DNA of 64,000 nt, from the NCBI RefSeq assembly GCF_024170005.1, contig NZ_JALJXJ010000008.1, positions 186,001-250,000 of the forward strand, given 5' to 3'. Every line of letters starts with the position of its first letter. The stretch's first letter is position 1. Source of the DNA: Azospirillum lipoferum. GTDB taxonomy: Bacteria > Pseudomonadota > Alphaproteobacteria > Azospirillales > Azospirillaceae. Positions 42,662 through 50,976 of the stretch are shown here, piece by piece. Below the pieces are notes generated by a model. The model saw nothing but the letters and a program-made list of their open reading frames with translations. It had not been told where the DNA came from and ran no database searches. The position numbers and the translations under genes are program-made.

Positions 42662-43192
42662 ATGAGCCACGCCACCTACACCGCGCCACCGCCCGCCCCC
42701 TTCCGGGTGCGCTGGTGGCAACCCCTGCTGTTCTGGGCGATCGTCAACGCCTGGAGCTTCGTCGAGCGCGGTGGACAACCCTTCGGCGGGCATCAGCCGT
42801 CACCGTTGCAGCCGCCGGGCTGGGTGTTCCCGGTGATGTGGTTCACGTTGAACATCTTCCAAATCTGGGGCGACATCCGTCTGATCGACCCGGCGCGGCG
42901 AATCCGTGATCGCGGGCTGCTGATCGGGTTCCAGGCGGTGACCTGGGTGATCTACGCCACCTTCAGCCTCGTCTACTTCACCTTCGGCAGCTCGATCCTC
43001 GCCGCCCTCTGGACCGTGTCCTTCTTCGTCATCACCTCGGCTTGCATCGCGTTGGTGGCGCGGGACGACCGCGGCATCGCGCTGATCTGGACGCCACTGA
43101 TCCTGTGGACCGGTTTCGCCTCGGTGGTCGGCATCCACAACGCGCTCATCAACCCCGACCCGCTGTTCGGCACGCCGGCTCTCTGGGGATAA
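42662..43192 (+). CDS. TspO/MBR-family membrane protein
   Basis: A 176-aa protein with five predicted TMs. The TspO pattern is seen in QPPGWVFPVMWFTLNIFQIW and later WTVSFFVITSACIALVARDD and WTPLILWTGFASVVGIHNAL. TspO proteins bind porphyrins, heme or cholesterol-like ligands and modulate stress or pigment responses. It departs from canonical TspO in the first loop (SFVERGGQPFGGHQ). Stands alone 36 bases after holA. Confidence 0.8.
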   Translation: MSHATYTAPPPAPFRVRWWQPLLFWAIVNAWSFVERGGQPFGGHQPSPLQPPGWVFPVMWFTLNIFQIWGDIRLIDPARRIRDRGLLIGFQAVTWVIYATFSLVYFTFGSSILAALWTVSFFVITSACIALVARDDRGIALIWTPLILWTGFASVVGIHNALINPDPLFGTPALWG

Positions 43193-43217
43193 AACCCGGA
43201 TAAAATCTTTGAGCCAA

Positions 43218-43252
43218 ATATCATCCGGGTATATTTATCTGGAGGATGATAT
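43218..43252 (+). promoter_or_regulatory. Inverted repeat masking ribosome site and start
   Basis: ATATCATCC (43218-43226) is the exact complement of GGATGATAT (43244-43252). The right arm contains part of the GGAGG ribosome site and the first two bases of the ATG. If the mRNA starts upstream, the stem would hide the start. The block is AT-rich compared with its surroundings. Confidence 0.55.
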
Positions 43253-43619
43253 GCATGCGGGGAGAGCGGGTGTGGCGACTATGATTGGGAAAGAGGATCG
43301 CAAGGCGGCGGTGGCGGCCTACAAGGAGCGCAAGAGCGTGGCCGGGGTGTTCGCCGTCCGTTGCGCATCCGCCGGTGCGGTGTGGGTGGGCGGCGCGCCG
43401 GACCTCGACAAGATCCAGAACCGCATCTGGTTCCAGCTGAAGATGGGTGGCTGTCCGCACCGCAGCCTTCAGGCTGCCTGGAACGCCCATGGCGTCGAGT
43501 CGCTGGCCTTCGAAATCGTCGAGCGGCTGGAGGATGAGGACCTCGCCTTCGCCCGTGCTGCCGAGCTGAAGGCGCGGGTTGCTCATTGGGCTGTCACGCT
43601 GGGGGCGGAAACGATCTGA
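43251..43619 (+). CDS. GIY-YIG-like nuclease-family protein
   Basis: A 122-aa protein with a GIY-YIG-like fold: VAGVFAVRC takes the GIY place and AVWVGG the YIG place. NRIWFQLKMGG and LQAAWNAHGVESLAFEIVER match the following helices and the catalytic Glu region. The two signature tyrosines are replaced (Phe and Trp/Val), so catalysis may be altered or lost. ATG 43251 has GGAGG at six bases; an internal ATG 10 codons on is possible. Relatives often sit near phage or mobile genes, but none are seen here. It is convergent with the aminomutase gene. Confidence 0.72.
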   Translation: MHAGRAGVATMIGKEDRKAAVAAYKERKSVAGVFAVRCASAGAVWVGGAPDLDKIQNRIWFQLKMGGCPHRSLQAAWNAHGVESLAFEIVERLEDEDLAFARAAELKARVAHWAVTLGAETI

Positions 43620-43629
43620 GTGCGGACAC

Positions 43630-44667
43630 TCAGCCGTGGTAATCGTGGACCCGGCCGGTGAAATCGGCCACGCGGTAGCGATCCTCGCCCTCTGCTTCGA
43701 TCCAGGCCGGGGCGGCCGGTGCCTTGCCGTGGCCGCCGGGGATATCGAGGACGTAGGTGGGCTGGCACAGGCCGGACAGCTTGCCGCGCAGGCCGGTCAC
43801 CAACGCCCGCCCTTCCGCCAGGGTCGGGCGGAAGTGGCTGGTGCCAGCGGCAAGGTCGGGGTGGTGCAGGTAATAGGGCTTCACCCGATTGCGGACCATG
43901 CCGCGGAACAGCGCCTCCAGCGCCGCGTGGCTGTCGTTGATGCCCTTCAGCAGGACGGTCTGTCCGACCAGCGGGATGCCGGCCTCCACCAGCCGGGCAA
44001 GCGCCGCCCGTACCGGCGGGGTCAACTCGTCGGCATGGTTGATGTGGACGGCGACCCAGGTGGCGAGGTCGGGGGCGGCCAGCGCCTCCACCAGCTCCGG
44101 CGTGATGCGCTCCGGGTCGGCGGCGGGAATGCGGCTGTGCAGGCGGACGACGCCGACATGCGGCATGGCCGACAGCGCCTGCACGATCCCGCGCAGCCGG
44201 CGCGGCGACAACAGCAGCGGATCGCCGCCGGTGATGACGACCTCCCACACTTCCTCATGATCGCGGACATAGGCGAGCGCGGCATTCAGCTCTTCGGTGG
44301 TCAGCGCCTCGCCACCCGGGCCGACCATCTCGCGGCGGAAGCAGAAGCGGCAATAGACGGCACAGGCATGCAGCGGCTTCAGCAGCACCCGGTCGGGATA
44401 GCGGTGGACGATGCCCTTCACCGGACTGCGGGCCACATCGCCGATCGGGTCCTCGCGCTCCTCCGGCGTGCTGTACGCCTCGGCGGGGGAGGGGACATAC
44501 TGGGCATAGAGGGGATCCTGCGGATCCGTACGTCCGGCCAGCGTCTCGCGCAGGTACGGGGTCAGTGCCACGGCATAGCGGTCGGCGACCGTACGCACGG
44601 CGTCGCCCGCCTCCGGCGTCATCAGCCCGGCGGCCACCAGATCGGAAACGCTGTGCAGGGCCTTCAT
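43630..44667 (-). CDS. KamA-family radical SAM aminomutase
   Basis: A 345-aa protein of the lysine-2,3-aminomutase family. The radical SAM motif is C102-x3-C106-x2-C109 (HACAVYCRFCFRREMVG). GGDPLLLSPRRL, HINHADELTPPVRAAL and the PLP-binding end YVLDIPGGHGKAP are typical. Size and order resemble EpmB (which makes beta-lysine for elongation factor P) as well as bona fide KamA; the efp and epmA genes are not in the window. Divergent from the GDPD gene. Confidence 0.88.
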   Translation of the reverse strand: MKALHSVSDLVAAGLMTPEAGDAVRTVADRYAVALTPYLRETLAGRTDPQDPLYAQYVPSPAEAYSTPEEREDPIGDVARSPVKGIVHRYPDRVLLKPLHACAVYCRFCFRREMVGPGGEALTTEELNAALAYVRDHEEVWEVVITGGDPLLLSPRRLRGIVQALSAMPHVGVVRLHSRIPAADPERITPELVEALAAPDLATWVAVHINHADELTPPVRAALARLVEAGIPLVGQTVLLKGINDSHAALEALFRGMVRNRVKPYYLHHPDLAAGTSHFRPTLAEGRALVTGLRGKLSGLCQPTYVLDIPGGHGKAPAAPAWIEAEGEDRYRVADFTGRVHDYHG

Positions 44668-44733
44668 CGCTCTTTCCCGCTTCGACGGAATGGGTCATGT
44701 AGGAAAGCGACCGCTCTTACTCCTGCGAGACCC

Positions 44734-45477
44734 ATGCTGTCGACTCTTCCCCGCCTGATCGGCCACCGCGGCGCCAAGGAAAGCGCTCCGGAAAACACCC
44801 TCGCCTCGATCCGCGAAGCCGCCCGCCAGGGCGCCCGTTGGGTGGAGGTGGATGTCATGCTGACCCGCGACCAGCGACCGGTGTTGATCCACGACGACAC
44901 GCTGGACCGCACCACCACCGGCACCGGCGCCGTCCCGCTGCTCGATCTGGCGGAGTTGCAGGCGCTCGACGCCGGGCGCTGGTTCGATGCCGCCTTCGTC
45001 GGCGAACGGGTGCCGACGCTGGAGGAGGCGGTGGCACTGGCCTATGACCTGGGCCTGGGCCTGAACCTGGAGATCAAGCCTTATCCGGGGCAGGAGGAAA
45101 TCACGGCCGAGGTGGCGCTGAACACCCTGCGGCCGCTATGGCCGTCTGACCGGCCGCTTCTGCTCTCCAGCTTCGAGGTGCCCTGCCTGGAGGTGGCGCA
45201 GCGGCTGTGGCCGGAGATCCCGCGCGGCTACCTGCTGTGGGACCCGCCGGCTGACTGGGCGGCGATCGCCGACCGGATCGGAGCAGCAACGCTCAACGTC
45301 CATCAGGACCGCCAGACGGCCGACAGCGTGGCGGAATACCTTGCCACCGGCCGGCCGGTGCTGGCCTATACCGTCAACGATGCGGGGCGCGCCCGGACCC
45401 TGTTCGGCTGGGGCGTGTCGACGGTCTTCACCGACGCCCCCGGCCGGCTGGCCGCCGAACTGGGGGTGGACGCCTGA
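44734..45477 (+). CDS. Glycerophosphodiester phosphodiesterase
   Basis: A 247-aa TIM-barrel enzyme releasing sn-glycerol-3-phosphate from glycerophosphodiesters. Catalytic motif: RLIGHRGAKESAPENTLAS (His-Arg, Glu), then EVDVMLTRDQRPVLIHDDTL (Glu, Asp, second His) and LGLNLEIKPYP. No signal peptide, so a cytosolic UgpQ-like form. ATG 44734 is at the beginning of the conserved domain. The upstream frame remains open but is antisense to the aminomutase and is not coding. Confidence 0.93.
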   Translation: MLSTLPRLIGHRGAKESAPENTLASIREAARQGARWVEVDVMLTRDQRPVLIHDDTLDRTTTGTGAVPLLDLAELQALDAGRWFDAAFVGERVPTLEEAVALAYDLGLGLNLEIKPYPGQEEITAEVALNTLRPLWPSDRPLLLSSFEVPCLEVAQRLWPEIPRGYLLWDPPADWAAIADRIGAATLNVHQDRQTADSVAEYLATGRPVLAYTVNDAGRARTLFGWGVSTVFTDAPGRLAAELGVDA

Positions 45478-45731
45478 CTGGTGTCCTGATGATCCGCCGG
45501 GGGACTGGCCCATACGCTGACGCTTCCGTTCGCGACTGCGGCAATTCGTGAACGTTTTTTGCGCGAGGGGATGAATCCGCTCGTAGGGCGCGCCAATTCC
45601 TCATATATAGAACCGCACTGGCGATCCCGCCGGGACCCACACGGATTCCGGCGGAGCCTTTCGTCGTCTGGTTGTCCGCCGCTTTGGTCCGGTGTCCCGC
45701 GGGATGCCACGTTCGGTCTTTGGAGGGTTCG

Positions 45732-47129
45732 TTGAAGGCGTTGAAGCCGTTGCCGATGTCCGGCCGGGAGGTTCTGCCGCTCGTCGAGGGTGGCAAGGGT
45801 ATTGCCGTGTCCAACGGCGAAAGCTCCGGCGCCTGGGCGGCGGCCGGCGGGATTGGCACCTTCTCGGGTGTCAACGCCGACAGCTACGATGAGAACGGCA
45901 ACCTTCTGCCGCAGATCTACAAGGGCAAGACCCGGCGCGAGCGCCATAACGAGCTGATCGCCTTCGGCATCGAGGGCGGCATTGCCCAGGCGCGCATCGC
46001 GCACGAGACGTCGAACGGCAACGGCCGTATCCACATGAACGTCCTGTGGGAGATGGGCGGCGCCGAGCACATCCTGCACGGCGTGCTGGAAGGCGCCCAG
46101 GGTCTGATCCACGGCGTCACCTGCGGTGCCGGCATGCCTTACAAGGTCGCCGAAATCGCCGTGAGCTACGGCGTCCATTACTACCCGATCGTCTCGTCAG
46201 CCCGCGCCTTCCGCGCGCTATGGTTGCGCGCCTACCACAAGTTCCGGGAACATCTCGGCGGCGTGGTGTACGAGGATCCGTGGCTGGCCGGCGGCCATAA
46301 CGGCCTGTCCAACTCCGAAGACCCGCAGAAACCGGAGGATCCATTCCCCCGCGTCCTGGCCCTGCGCCAGATGATGAACAGCTTCGGCCTGAACGACACC
46401 CCCATCGTGATGGCGGGTGGCGTCTGGTGGCTGTCGGAGTGGGAGGACTGGATCGACAACCCCGACCTGGGGCCGATCGCCTTCCAGTTCGGCACCCGTC
46501 CGCTGCTGACCCAGGAAAGCCCGATCTCCATGGCGTGGAAGCGCAAGCTGGTTGCGCTCCAGCCGGGCGACGTCTTCCTGAACCGTTTCTCTCCGACCGG
46601 CTTCTATTCGTCGGCGGTGAAGAACCCCTTCCTGCTGGACCTGATGGCACGGTCCGAACGCCAGATCGCCTATCTGTCGAAGCCGGTGGGCGAGCATTCG
46701 GCCGAATTTCCGGTCGGCCCGCGCGGCCGTCCGGTCTATGTGACCGAAAGCGACAAACAGCGTGCCGAGGGCTGGCTGTCCCAGGGGTTCACCACCGCCC
46801 TGAAGACTCCGGACAGCACGCTGGTCTTCGTCACGCCTGAACAGTCGGAGAAGATCCTGCGCGATCAGGTCGACTGCATGGGCTGCCTGTCGGCCTGCGG
46901 CTTCTCCAACTGGATGCAGAACGAGGAGGGGACGACGGGCAAGCGCGCCGATCCCCGGTCCTTCTGCATCCAGAAGACGCTCCAGGCTGTCAGCCACACC
47001 GACGATTGCGAAAACCAGCTGATGTTCGCGGGGCACAACGCCTATCGCTTCGCCAGCGATCCCTACTACAACGACGGCTTCATCCCCACGGTGAAGCAGC
47101 TGGTCGAACGGATCGCTACCGGTTACTGA
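45732..47129 (+). CDS. Nitronate monooxygenase-like flavoprotein
   Basis: A 465-aa FMN-dependent enzyme of the NPD/nitronate monooxygenase superfamily, longer than the usual 320-350 aa. Conserved parts: AAGGIGTFSGVNADSYDENG, GIEGGIAQARIAHETSNGNG, QGLIHGVTCGAGMPYKV, IVMAGGVWWLSEWEDW and FQFGTRPLLTQESPIS. A late Cys-rich motif, QVDCMGCLSACGFSNW, is additional and might hold a metal or redox centre. A TTG start at 45732 is chosen because GGAGGG lies five bases before it; ATG 45756 is the alternative. A strong terminator follows. Confidence 0.85.
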   Translation: MKALKPLPMSGREVLPLVEGGKGIAVSNGESSGAWAAAGGIGTFSGVNADSYDENGNLLPQIYKGKTRRERHNELIAFGIEGGIAQARIAHETSNGNGRIHMNVLWEMGGAEHILHGVLEGAQGLIHGVTCGAGMPYKVAEIAVSYGVHYYPIVSSARAFRALWLRAYHKFREHLGGVVYEDPWLAGGHNGLSNSEDPQKPEDPFPRVLALRQMMNSFGLNDTPIVMAGGVWWLSEWEDWIDNPDLGPIAFQFGTRPLLTQESPISMAWKRKLVALQPGDVFLNRFSPTGFYSSAVKNPFLLDLMARSERQIAYLSKPVGEHSAEFPVGPRGRPVYVTESDKQRAEGWLSQGFTTALKTPDSTLVFVTPEQSEKILRDQVDCMGCLSACGFSNWMQNEEGTTGKRADPRSFCIQKTLQAVSHTDDCENQLMFAGHNAYRFASDPYYNDGFIPTVKQLVERIATGY

Positions 47130-47153
47130 CCGGTCGCATTATGGTACGGGCAG

Positions 47154-47181
47154 GGCCGTCGGCGGGAAACCGCCGACGGCC
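47154..47181 (+). terminator. Intrinsic terminator of the monooxygenase gene
   Basis: GGCCGTCGGCGG and its complement, a perfect 12-bp stem with loop GAAA, followed by TTGGTATTTATA. It is 25 bases after the stop. Confidence 0.82.
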
Positions 47182-47360
47182 TTGGTATTTATACGCTCGG
47201 ATGGCCCACCCCATTGATCCTCCAATTGACGTTGCTGCGACAATGGCTTGCCTGACCTTTCCGAATGGTTTTACAGTTGAACGGACTGCGGCTTAGTGCC
47301 GCGGTCCTGTGTTGGACTCCGAGTCCGATCCTGATGTCGACAGTATGGGGGGCCTCGCCC

Positions 47361-47786
47361 ATGATGACCGCCGAACGCCCCTTCAAGCGAGCACTCGACC
47401 GGCTGAACAGTGCCGGACTCCGCCCGACCCGCCAGCGGCTCGGCCTCGCCCGGATGCTGTTCGAAGGCTGCGACCGGCATGTCACGGCGGAGCAGTTGCA
47501 TGGCGAGGCGCTGGCCGCTGACCTGCCGGTGTCGCTGGCGACCGTCTACAACACGCTGAACCAGTTCACCGCCGCCGGACTTATGCGCGAGGTGGTGGTG
47601 GAGGCGGGCAAGTCCTACTTCGACACCAACACCAGCGACCACCACCATTTCTTCGTCGAATCCACCGGCCGGCTGGAGGATATTCCCGCCGACCGGCTGA
47701 CGGTGCAGAGCCTGCCGGCGGCACCCGCCGGCACCCGTGTCGCCCGCGTCGACGTCATCGTCCGTCTGGTCGAGGACGAGGTCTGA
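47361..47786 (+). CDS. irr: Fur-family iron response regulator (Irr type)
   Basis: A 141-aa Fur-family repressor. The DNA-binding half is RALDRLNSAGLRPTRQRLGL and SLATVYNTLNQFTAAGLMRE. The dimerisation half contains NTSDHHHFFVESTGRLEDIP, whose HHH run is typical of Irr, the heme-responsive regulator of alphaproteobacteria. The metal-binding Cys pairs of classic Fur/Zur are absent. ATG 47361 with GGGGGG upstream is used; 47334 is possible. A dyad GGACTC-C-GAGTCC (47314-47326) lies just before the gene. Confidence 0.87.
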   Translation: MMTAERPFKRALDRLNSAGLRPTRQRLGLARMLFEGCDRHVTAEQLHGEALAADLPVSLATVYNTLNQFTAAGLMREVVVEAGKSYFDTNTSDHHHFFVESTGRLEDIPADRLTVQSLPAAPAGTRVARVDVIVRLVEDEV

Positions 47787-47799
47787 ACCTGACCTGCGG

Positions 47800-48042
47800 T
47801 CAGTGCTCGTCGACTGGCGCGGTCTGCCTAGGGTCGGGAGACCGGTCGACGAAGGGCCAGCGGATGAAGGCGAAGGCCCAGACCGCCAGGACGTTGACGT
47901 AAGGGAACAGCAGCAGCAGGATCCACAGCGGACTGCGCCCGGCCTTGGCCAGAACCCAGCCGCCGGCGATCAGCATGTACGTCGTGACGATCGACCCGAT
48001 CAGCAGTTCCCAGAAGCCCAGATGAACCATGGTCTCCGTCAT
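47800..48042 (-). CDS. Small membrane protein, 80 aa (twin B)
   Basis: A two-TM protein: LLIGSIVTTYMLIAGGWVLA, then AGRSPLWILLLLFPYVNVLA and VWAFAFIRWPFVDRSP. The pattern AGxSPLWxLLxxxPxxN...W.FAFxRWP is a widespread, uncharacterised two-helix membrane motif. Its start overlaps the stop of the upstream twin (ATGA), and both are exactly 80 aa, so the pair looks like a duplication expressed as one unit. Function unknown. Convergent with irr. Confidence 0.72.
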   Translation of the reverse strand: MTETMVHLGFWELLIGSIVTTYMLIAGGWVLAKAGRSPLWILLLLFPYVNVLAVWAFAFIRWPFVDRSPDPRQTAPVDEH

Positions 48043-48281
48043 GCCGTCCTCCGTGCCTTGACCTTGCGCGTCTGGCGGGCGGGCAGAACCGGCCAGCGGC
48101 TGTGCGCCATCACGCCGATGGGCACCACATGCCCGAGCGGCACCAGTGAGAACAAGGCCCACAGCGGCGAGAAGCCGGCCCGGCGCAGGATGCGCGACAA
48201 TGGCCAGACGATGGCGATCTGGAACAGCATCAGCCCCAGGAGCGGCACCTGGGACAGGCTATCGATGAAATCCTGCAGCAT
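48039..48281 (-). CDS. Small membrane protein, 80 aa (twin A)
   Basis: A two-TM protein paralogous to the downstream gene: LPLLGLMLF-type first helix (VPLLGLMLFQIAIVWPLSRI), then AGFSPLWALFSLVPLGHVVP and IGVMAHSRWPVLPARQ, ending in a basic tail (RQTRKVKARRTA). AAGGAGG lies about 12 bases before the ATG. First gene of a two-gene operon. Function unknown. Confidence 0.72.
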   Translation of the reverse strand: MLQDFIDSLSQVPLLGLMLFQIAIVWPLSRILRRAGFSPLWALFSLVPLGHVVPIGVMAHSRWPVLPARQTRKVKARRTA

Positions 48282-48352
48282 GCCGGCCGGGACCCTCCTT
48301 CACATTCTTGCCGGGCAGAGAAGCGTGGGCGGGTGGCTTTGTCGAGCCAAAC

Positions 48353-48383
48353 TTTTCCGCCAAGTTTTCCGCCAAGTTTTCCC
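48353..48383. repeat. Short tandem repeat TTTTCCGCCAAG
   Basis: Two full copies of the 12-base unit TTTTCCGCCAAG and a partial third, in the 254-base divergent region between the twin membrane proteins and the PAS kinase. It may be a slipped-strand repeat or repeated binding site. Confidence 0.55.
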
Positions 48384-48535
48384 ATGCCCTGACGCCCGGC
48401 CGCCGCATTCCCGGTCCTTCGGGGATCAGGGGTAAGCGAACGTGAAAATGACTGCACCGGCATGCTACAGTTCCTCGCGTCCGGCCATTCCGGCCTGACG
48501 CGTTTCCGGAATCCAGACGCGGCGGACCATTTCCT

Positions 48536-50644
48536 TTGACGGATCTCTCCGAACCGGACGGTGGCGCACGCCGGAGGTGGTGGCGCTTATCATCCTTGCC
48601 GCCTGTCGCCGCCACGCGCATCGGCTTGCTCGTGGCCGTGATTGCCGGCTTCTGGCTGGTCTCCTATGCCGACCTTGAGCGGGCGCGCGACCGGGCGATC
48701 CAGGACGGACTGCGCCAGACCGCCAACCTGTCGGCCCTGCTGGTGGAGGATGCCCGCCGCGTCATGGTCGTGGCCGGCTATACCCTCCGGGGCATGGCGG
48801 AAGCTGGGCGGCTGCCGGCCTATATGCTGGGTGAGGCGGCTGGCGCAGACGCCGCTCCGGGGATGGCGGTACGGACCCTGCTGATTGCGGATCGGGATGG
48901 GCGGGTGCGGCAGTCCACCGGTCTGGACTCCCCGGTTTCGGTGGCGGGAACCCCCCTGGCAGAGGCGGCGACCGGTGGATCGGCGGCTTTCGTCGGACCT
49001 TATCGTGAAGCCGGCGGCGGCTGGCGTGCAGCCTTGGTCCGGCCACTGGCGGATGGCAGCGGCGTCGCGATGGTGGTGCTCGACCTCGACCGTTTCGCCC
49101 GCCTCTACGCGACCCAGAACATCGGATCGCGCAGCATCATCCTGCTCTATCGCGAGGACGGGGTGGTTTTGGCCCATTCACTCACCGTCGTGCGTCTCGA
49201 CCAGGACCGCGCTACGTTCGCTGCCGTCCTGCCCCGTCTGCCCGCCGGCGAGTCCGAGCGGACTTTGTCCGGTCTGGACCCGACTGAAGGGCGCGAACGC
49301 ATCGGCACGGTTCGCCGTGTGGCGGGCTTTCCGTTTTACGTCTATGTCCGGATCAGGACCGAGGACGTGCTATCCGGCTGGTACGCCGATCGTTGGAAAC
49401 GCATTCTGGAAACTGCGGCGGTGTCCGTGGTGGTGATGCTGCTGGCTCTGCTGGCATTGCGGCAGCTCGGTCGGCTGGAGACGACGACGCAGGCGTTGCG
49501 CGCCAGCGAACGCCGCTCGCAGGCACTGTTCGACAGCAGTTTCCAGATCATGGGGCTGCTGTCGCCGGACGGCCGGGTGCTGGCGCTGAACCGGCCGGCT
49601 TGTGCCTTGGCCGGGCTGCCGGCCGAGGCACTGGTCGGACGCCGCGCCTGGGAATTCCGAGGCTGGGCCCGCACGGACGAACTGGCGGCGGGATTCCGCC
49701 ACTCCATCGAGAAGGCGGCGTCGGGACGTTTCGTTCGCTATGAGACCGACGTAGTCACCGATGGCGTTACCCGCGTGATGGATGTGACGATCAAGCCGGT
49801 CTACGACGACAGGGGCATCGTCACGGTGCTGGTGGTCGAGGCACGCGACATCACCGAACGGGTCGAGGCTGCCGAACGGCTCGCCACGGCACTTGATCAG
49901 GCGGAGGCCGCCAACCGGGCCAAGAGCGCCTTCCTGGCGACCATGAGCCACGAACTGCGCACGCCGCTGAACGCCATCATCGGCTTTTCCGACATCATGC
50001 TGCACGAGCTGTTCGGCCCGCTGGGCAGCCCGCGCTATCGCGACTATGCCCGCCATGTGCAGAACAGCGGTCGCCACCTGCTGGACCTGATCAACGACGT
50101 GCTGGACATGTCGAAGCTGGAGGCCGGGCGCTACACGCTCGATGAAAGCTGGATGGAGCCGGGCGAAGCCATCGAGACCTGCCGGGCGCTGGCTGCGGTG
50201 CCGGCCGATGTGGGTGGGGTGACGCTGGAGGTCGAATGCCCGCCCGACCTGCCCAATCTGCTGGCCGACGAGCGCGCCTTGCGTCAGGTGCTGCTGAACC
50301 TGCTGTCGAACGCGGTCAAATTCACCCCGCGCGGCGGCCGGGTGACGGTGAGTGCGGTGCAGGAGGAGGATGGCCGGATCGCCGTCACCGTGCGCGATAC
50401 CGGCATCGGCATCGCCGCCGACGCACTGGCCCGCATTCTGGAGCCATTCCAGCAGGCCGACAGCAGCATTTCTGGGCGGTTCGGCGGCACCGGACTGGGC
50501 CTGTCGATCTGCCGCGACCTGATGGCCCTGCATGGCGGCAGCCTGTCCATCGACAGCGAACCGGGCCACGGCACCGCCGCCACCATCCGCTTTCCTGCCG
50601 ACCGGACCGGCCGGCCGGTTGCGGCGGACGGGCTGCCGGCGTAA
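48536..50644 (+). CDS. Sensor histidine kinase with Cache-like and PAS domains
   Basis: A 702-aa membrane kinase. TM1 (about 26-43) and TM2 (about 292-308) enclose a 250-residue extracytoplasmic domain of double-Cache type (VRTLLIADRDGRVRQSTGLD and FYVYVRI). A PAS domain follows (about 325-440), then HisKA with His472 (LATMSHELRTPLNAIIG), and a HATPase domain with NLLSNAVKFTPRGG, DTGIGI and GTGLGLSI. No receiver domain or partner regulator is adjacent. The start is a TTG with a weak ribosome site; no better start precedes TM1. Signal unknown. Confidence 0.9.
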   Translation: MTDLSEPDGGARRRWWRLSSLPPVAATRIGLLVAVIAGFWLVSYADLERARDRAIQDGLRQTANLSALLVEDARRVMVVAGYTLRGMAEAGRLPAYMLGEAAGADAAPGMAVRTLLIADRDGRVRQSTGLDSPVSVAGTPLAEAATGGSAAFVGPYREAGGGWRAALVRPLADGSGVAMVVLDLDRFARLYATQNIGSRSIILLYREDGVVLAHSLTVVRLDQDRATFAAVLPRLPAGESERTLSGLDPTEGRERIGTVRRVAGFPFYVYVRIRTEDVLSGWYADRWKRILETAAVSVVVMLLALLALRQLGRLETTTQALRASERRSQALFDSSFQIMGLLSPDGRVLALNRPACALAGLPAEALVGRRAWEFRGWARTDELAAGFRHSIEKAASGRFVRYETDVVTDGVTRVMDVTIKPVYDDRGIVTVLVVEARDITERVEAAERLATALDQAEAANRAKSAFLATMSHELRTPLNAIIGFSDIMLHELFGPLGSPRYRDYARHVQNSGRHLLDLINDVLDMSKLEAGRYTLDESWMEPGEAIETCRALAAVPADVGGVTLEVECPPDLPNLLADERALRQVLLNLLSNAVKFTPRGGRVTVSAVQEEDGRIAVTVRDTGIGIAADALARILEPFQQADSSISGRFGGTGLGLSICRDLMALHGGSLSIDSEPGHGTAATIRFPADRTGRPVAADGLPA

Positions 50645-50681
50645 GCCTGTCGGCGGTCAGGAGCATTGAAAGGCGGACGAG

Positions 50682-50903
50682 ATGATTGGGAATGACGGGA
50701 AGCCGGTGTCCAAGGAAAAGCTGCGCGAGCACATCGCGGCCTACAACGGCCAGTCGCGCGGCTCCAAGGAATTCGCGGCGATCCCCCGTGCGCTGGTGAC
50801 CATCCTGGATGGGCTGAAACCGGGCAAGACCGGCTACGTCAAATGCCTGGACGGGCAGGTTCAGCTGTCGCGCCGCAAGGACAACAGCGTCTCGGCCGGC
50901 TGA
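50682..50903 (+). CDS. Small unknown protein, 73 aa
   Basis: Starts MIGNDGKPVSKEKLREHIAA and continues with a mixed charged segment; GLKPGKTGYVKCLDGQVQLS near the end suggests a small beta-rich domain. No signal or TM. GGACGAG precedes the ATG. It follows the kinase by 37 bases and may be co-transcribed. No family recognised. Confidence 0.55.
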   Translation: MIGNDGKPVSKEKLREHIAAYNGQSRGSKEFAAIPRALVTILDGLKPGKTGYVKCLDGQVQLSRRKDNSVSAG

Positions 50904-50976
50904 CAACGGAAAGGTGCCCTTCCCCGGGCCTGGAGAAGAGCGCCTTTCCGCTAAAAAGTATCGGGCCGTCAGGGGA

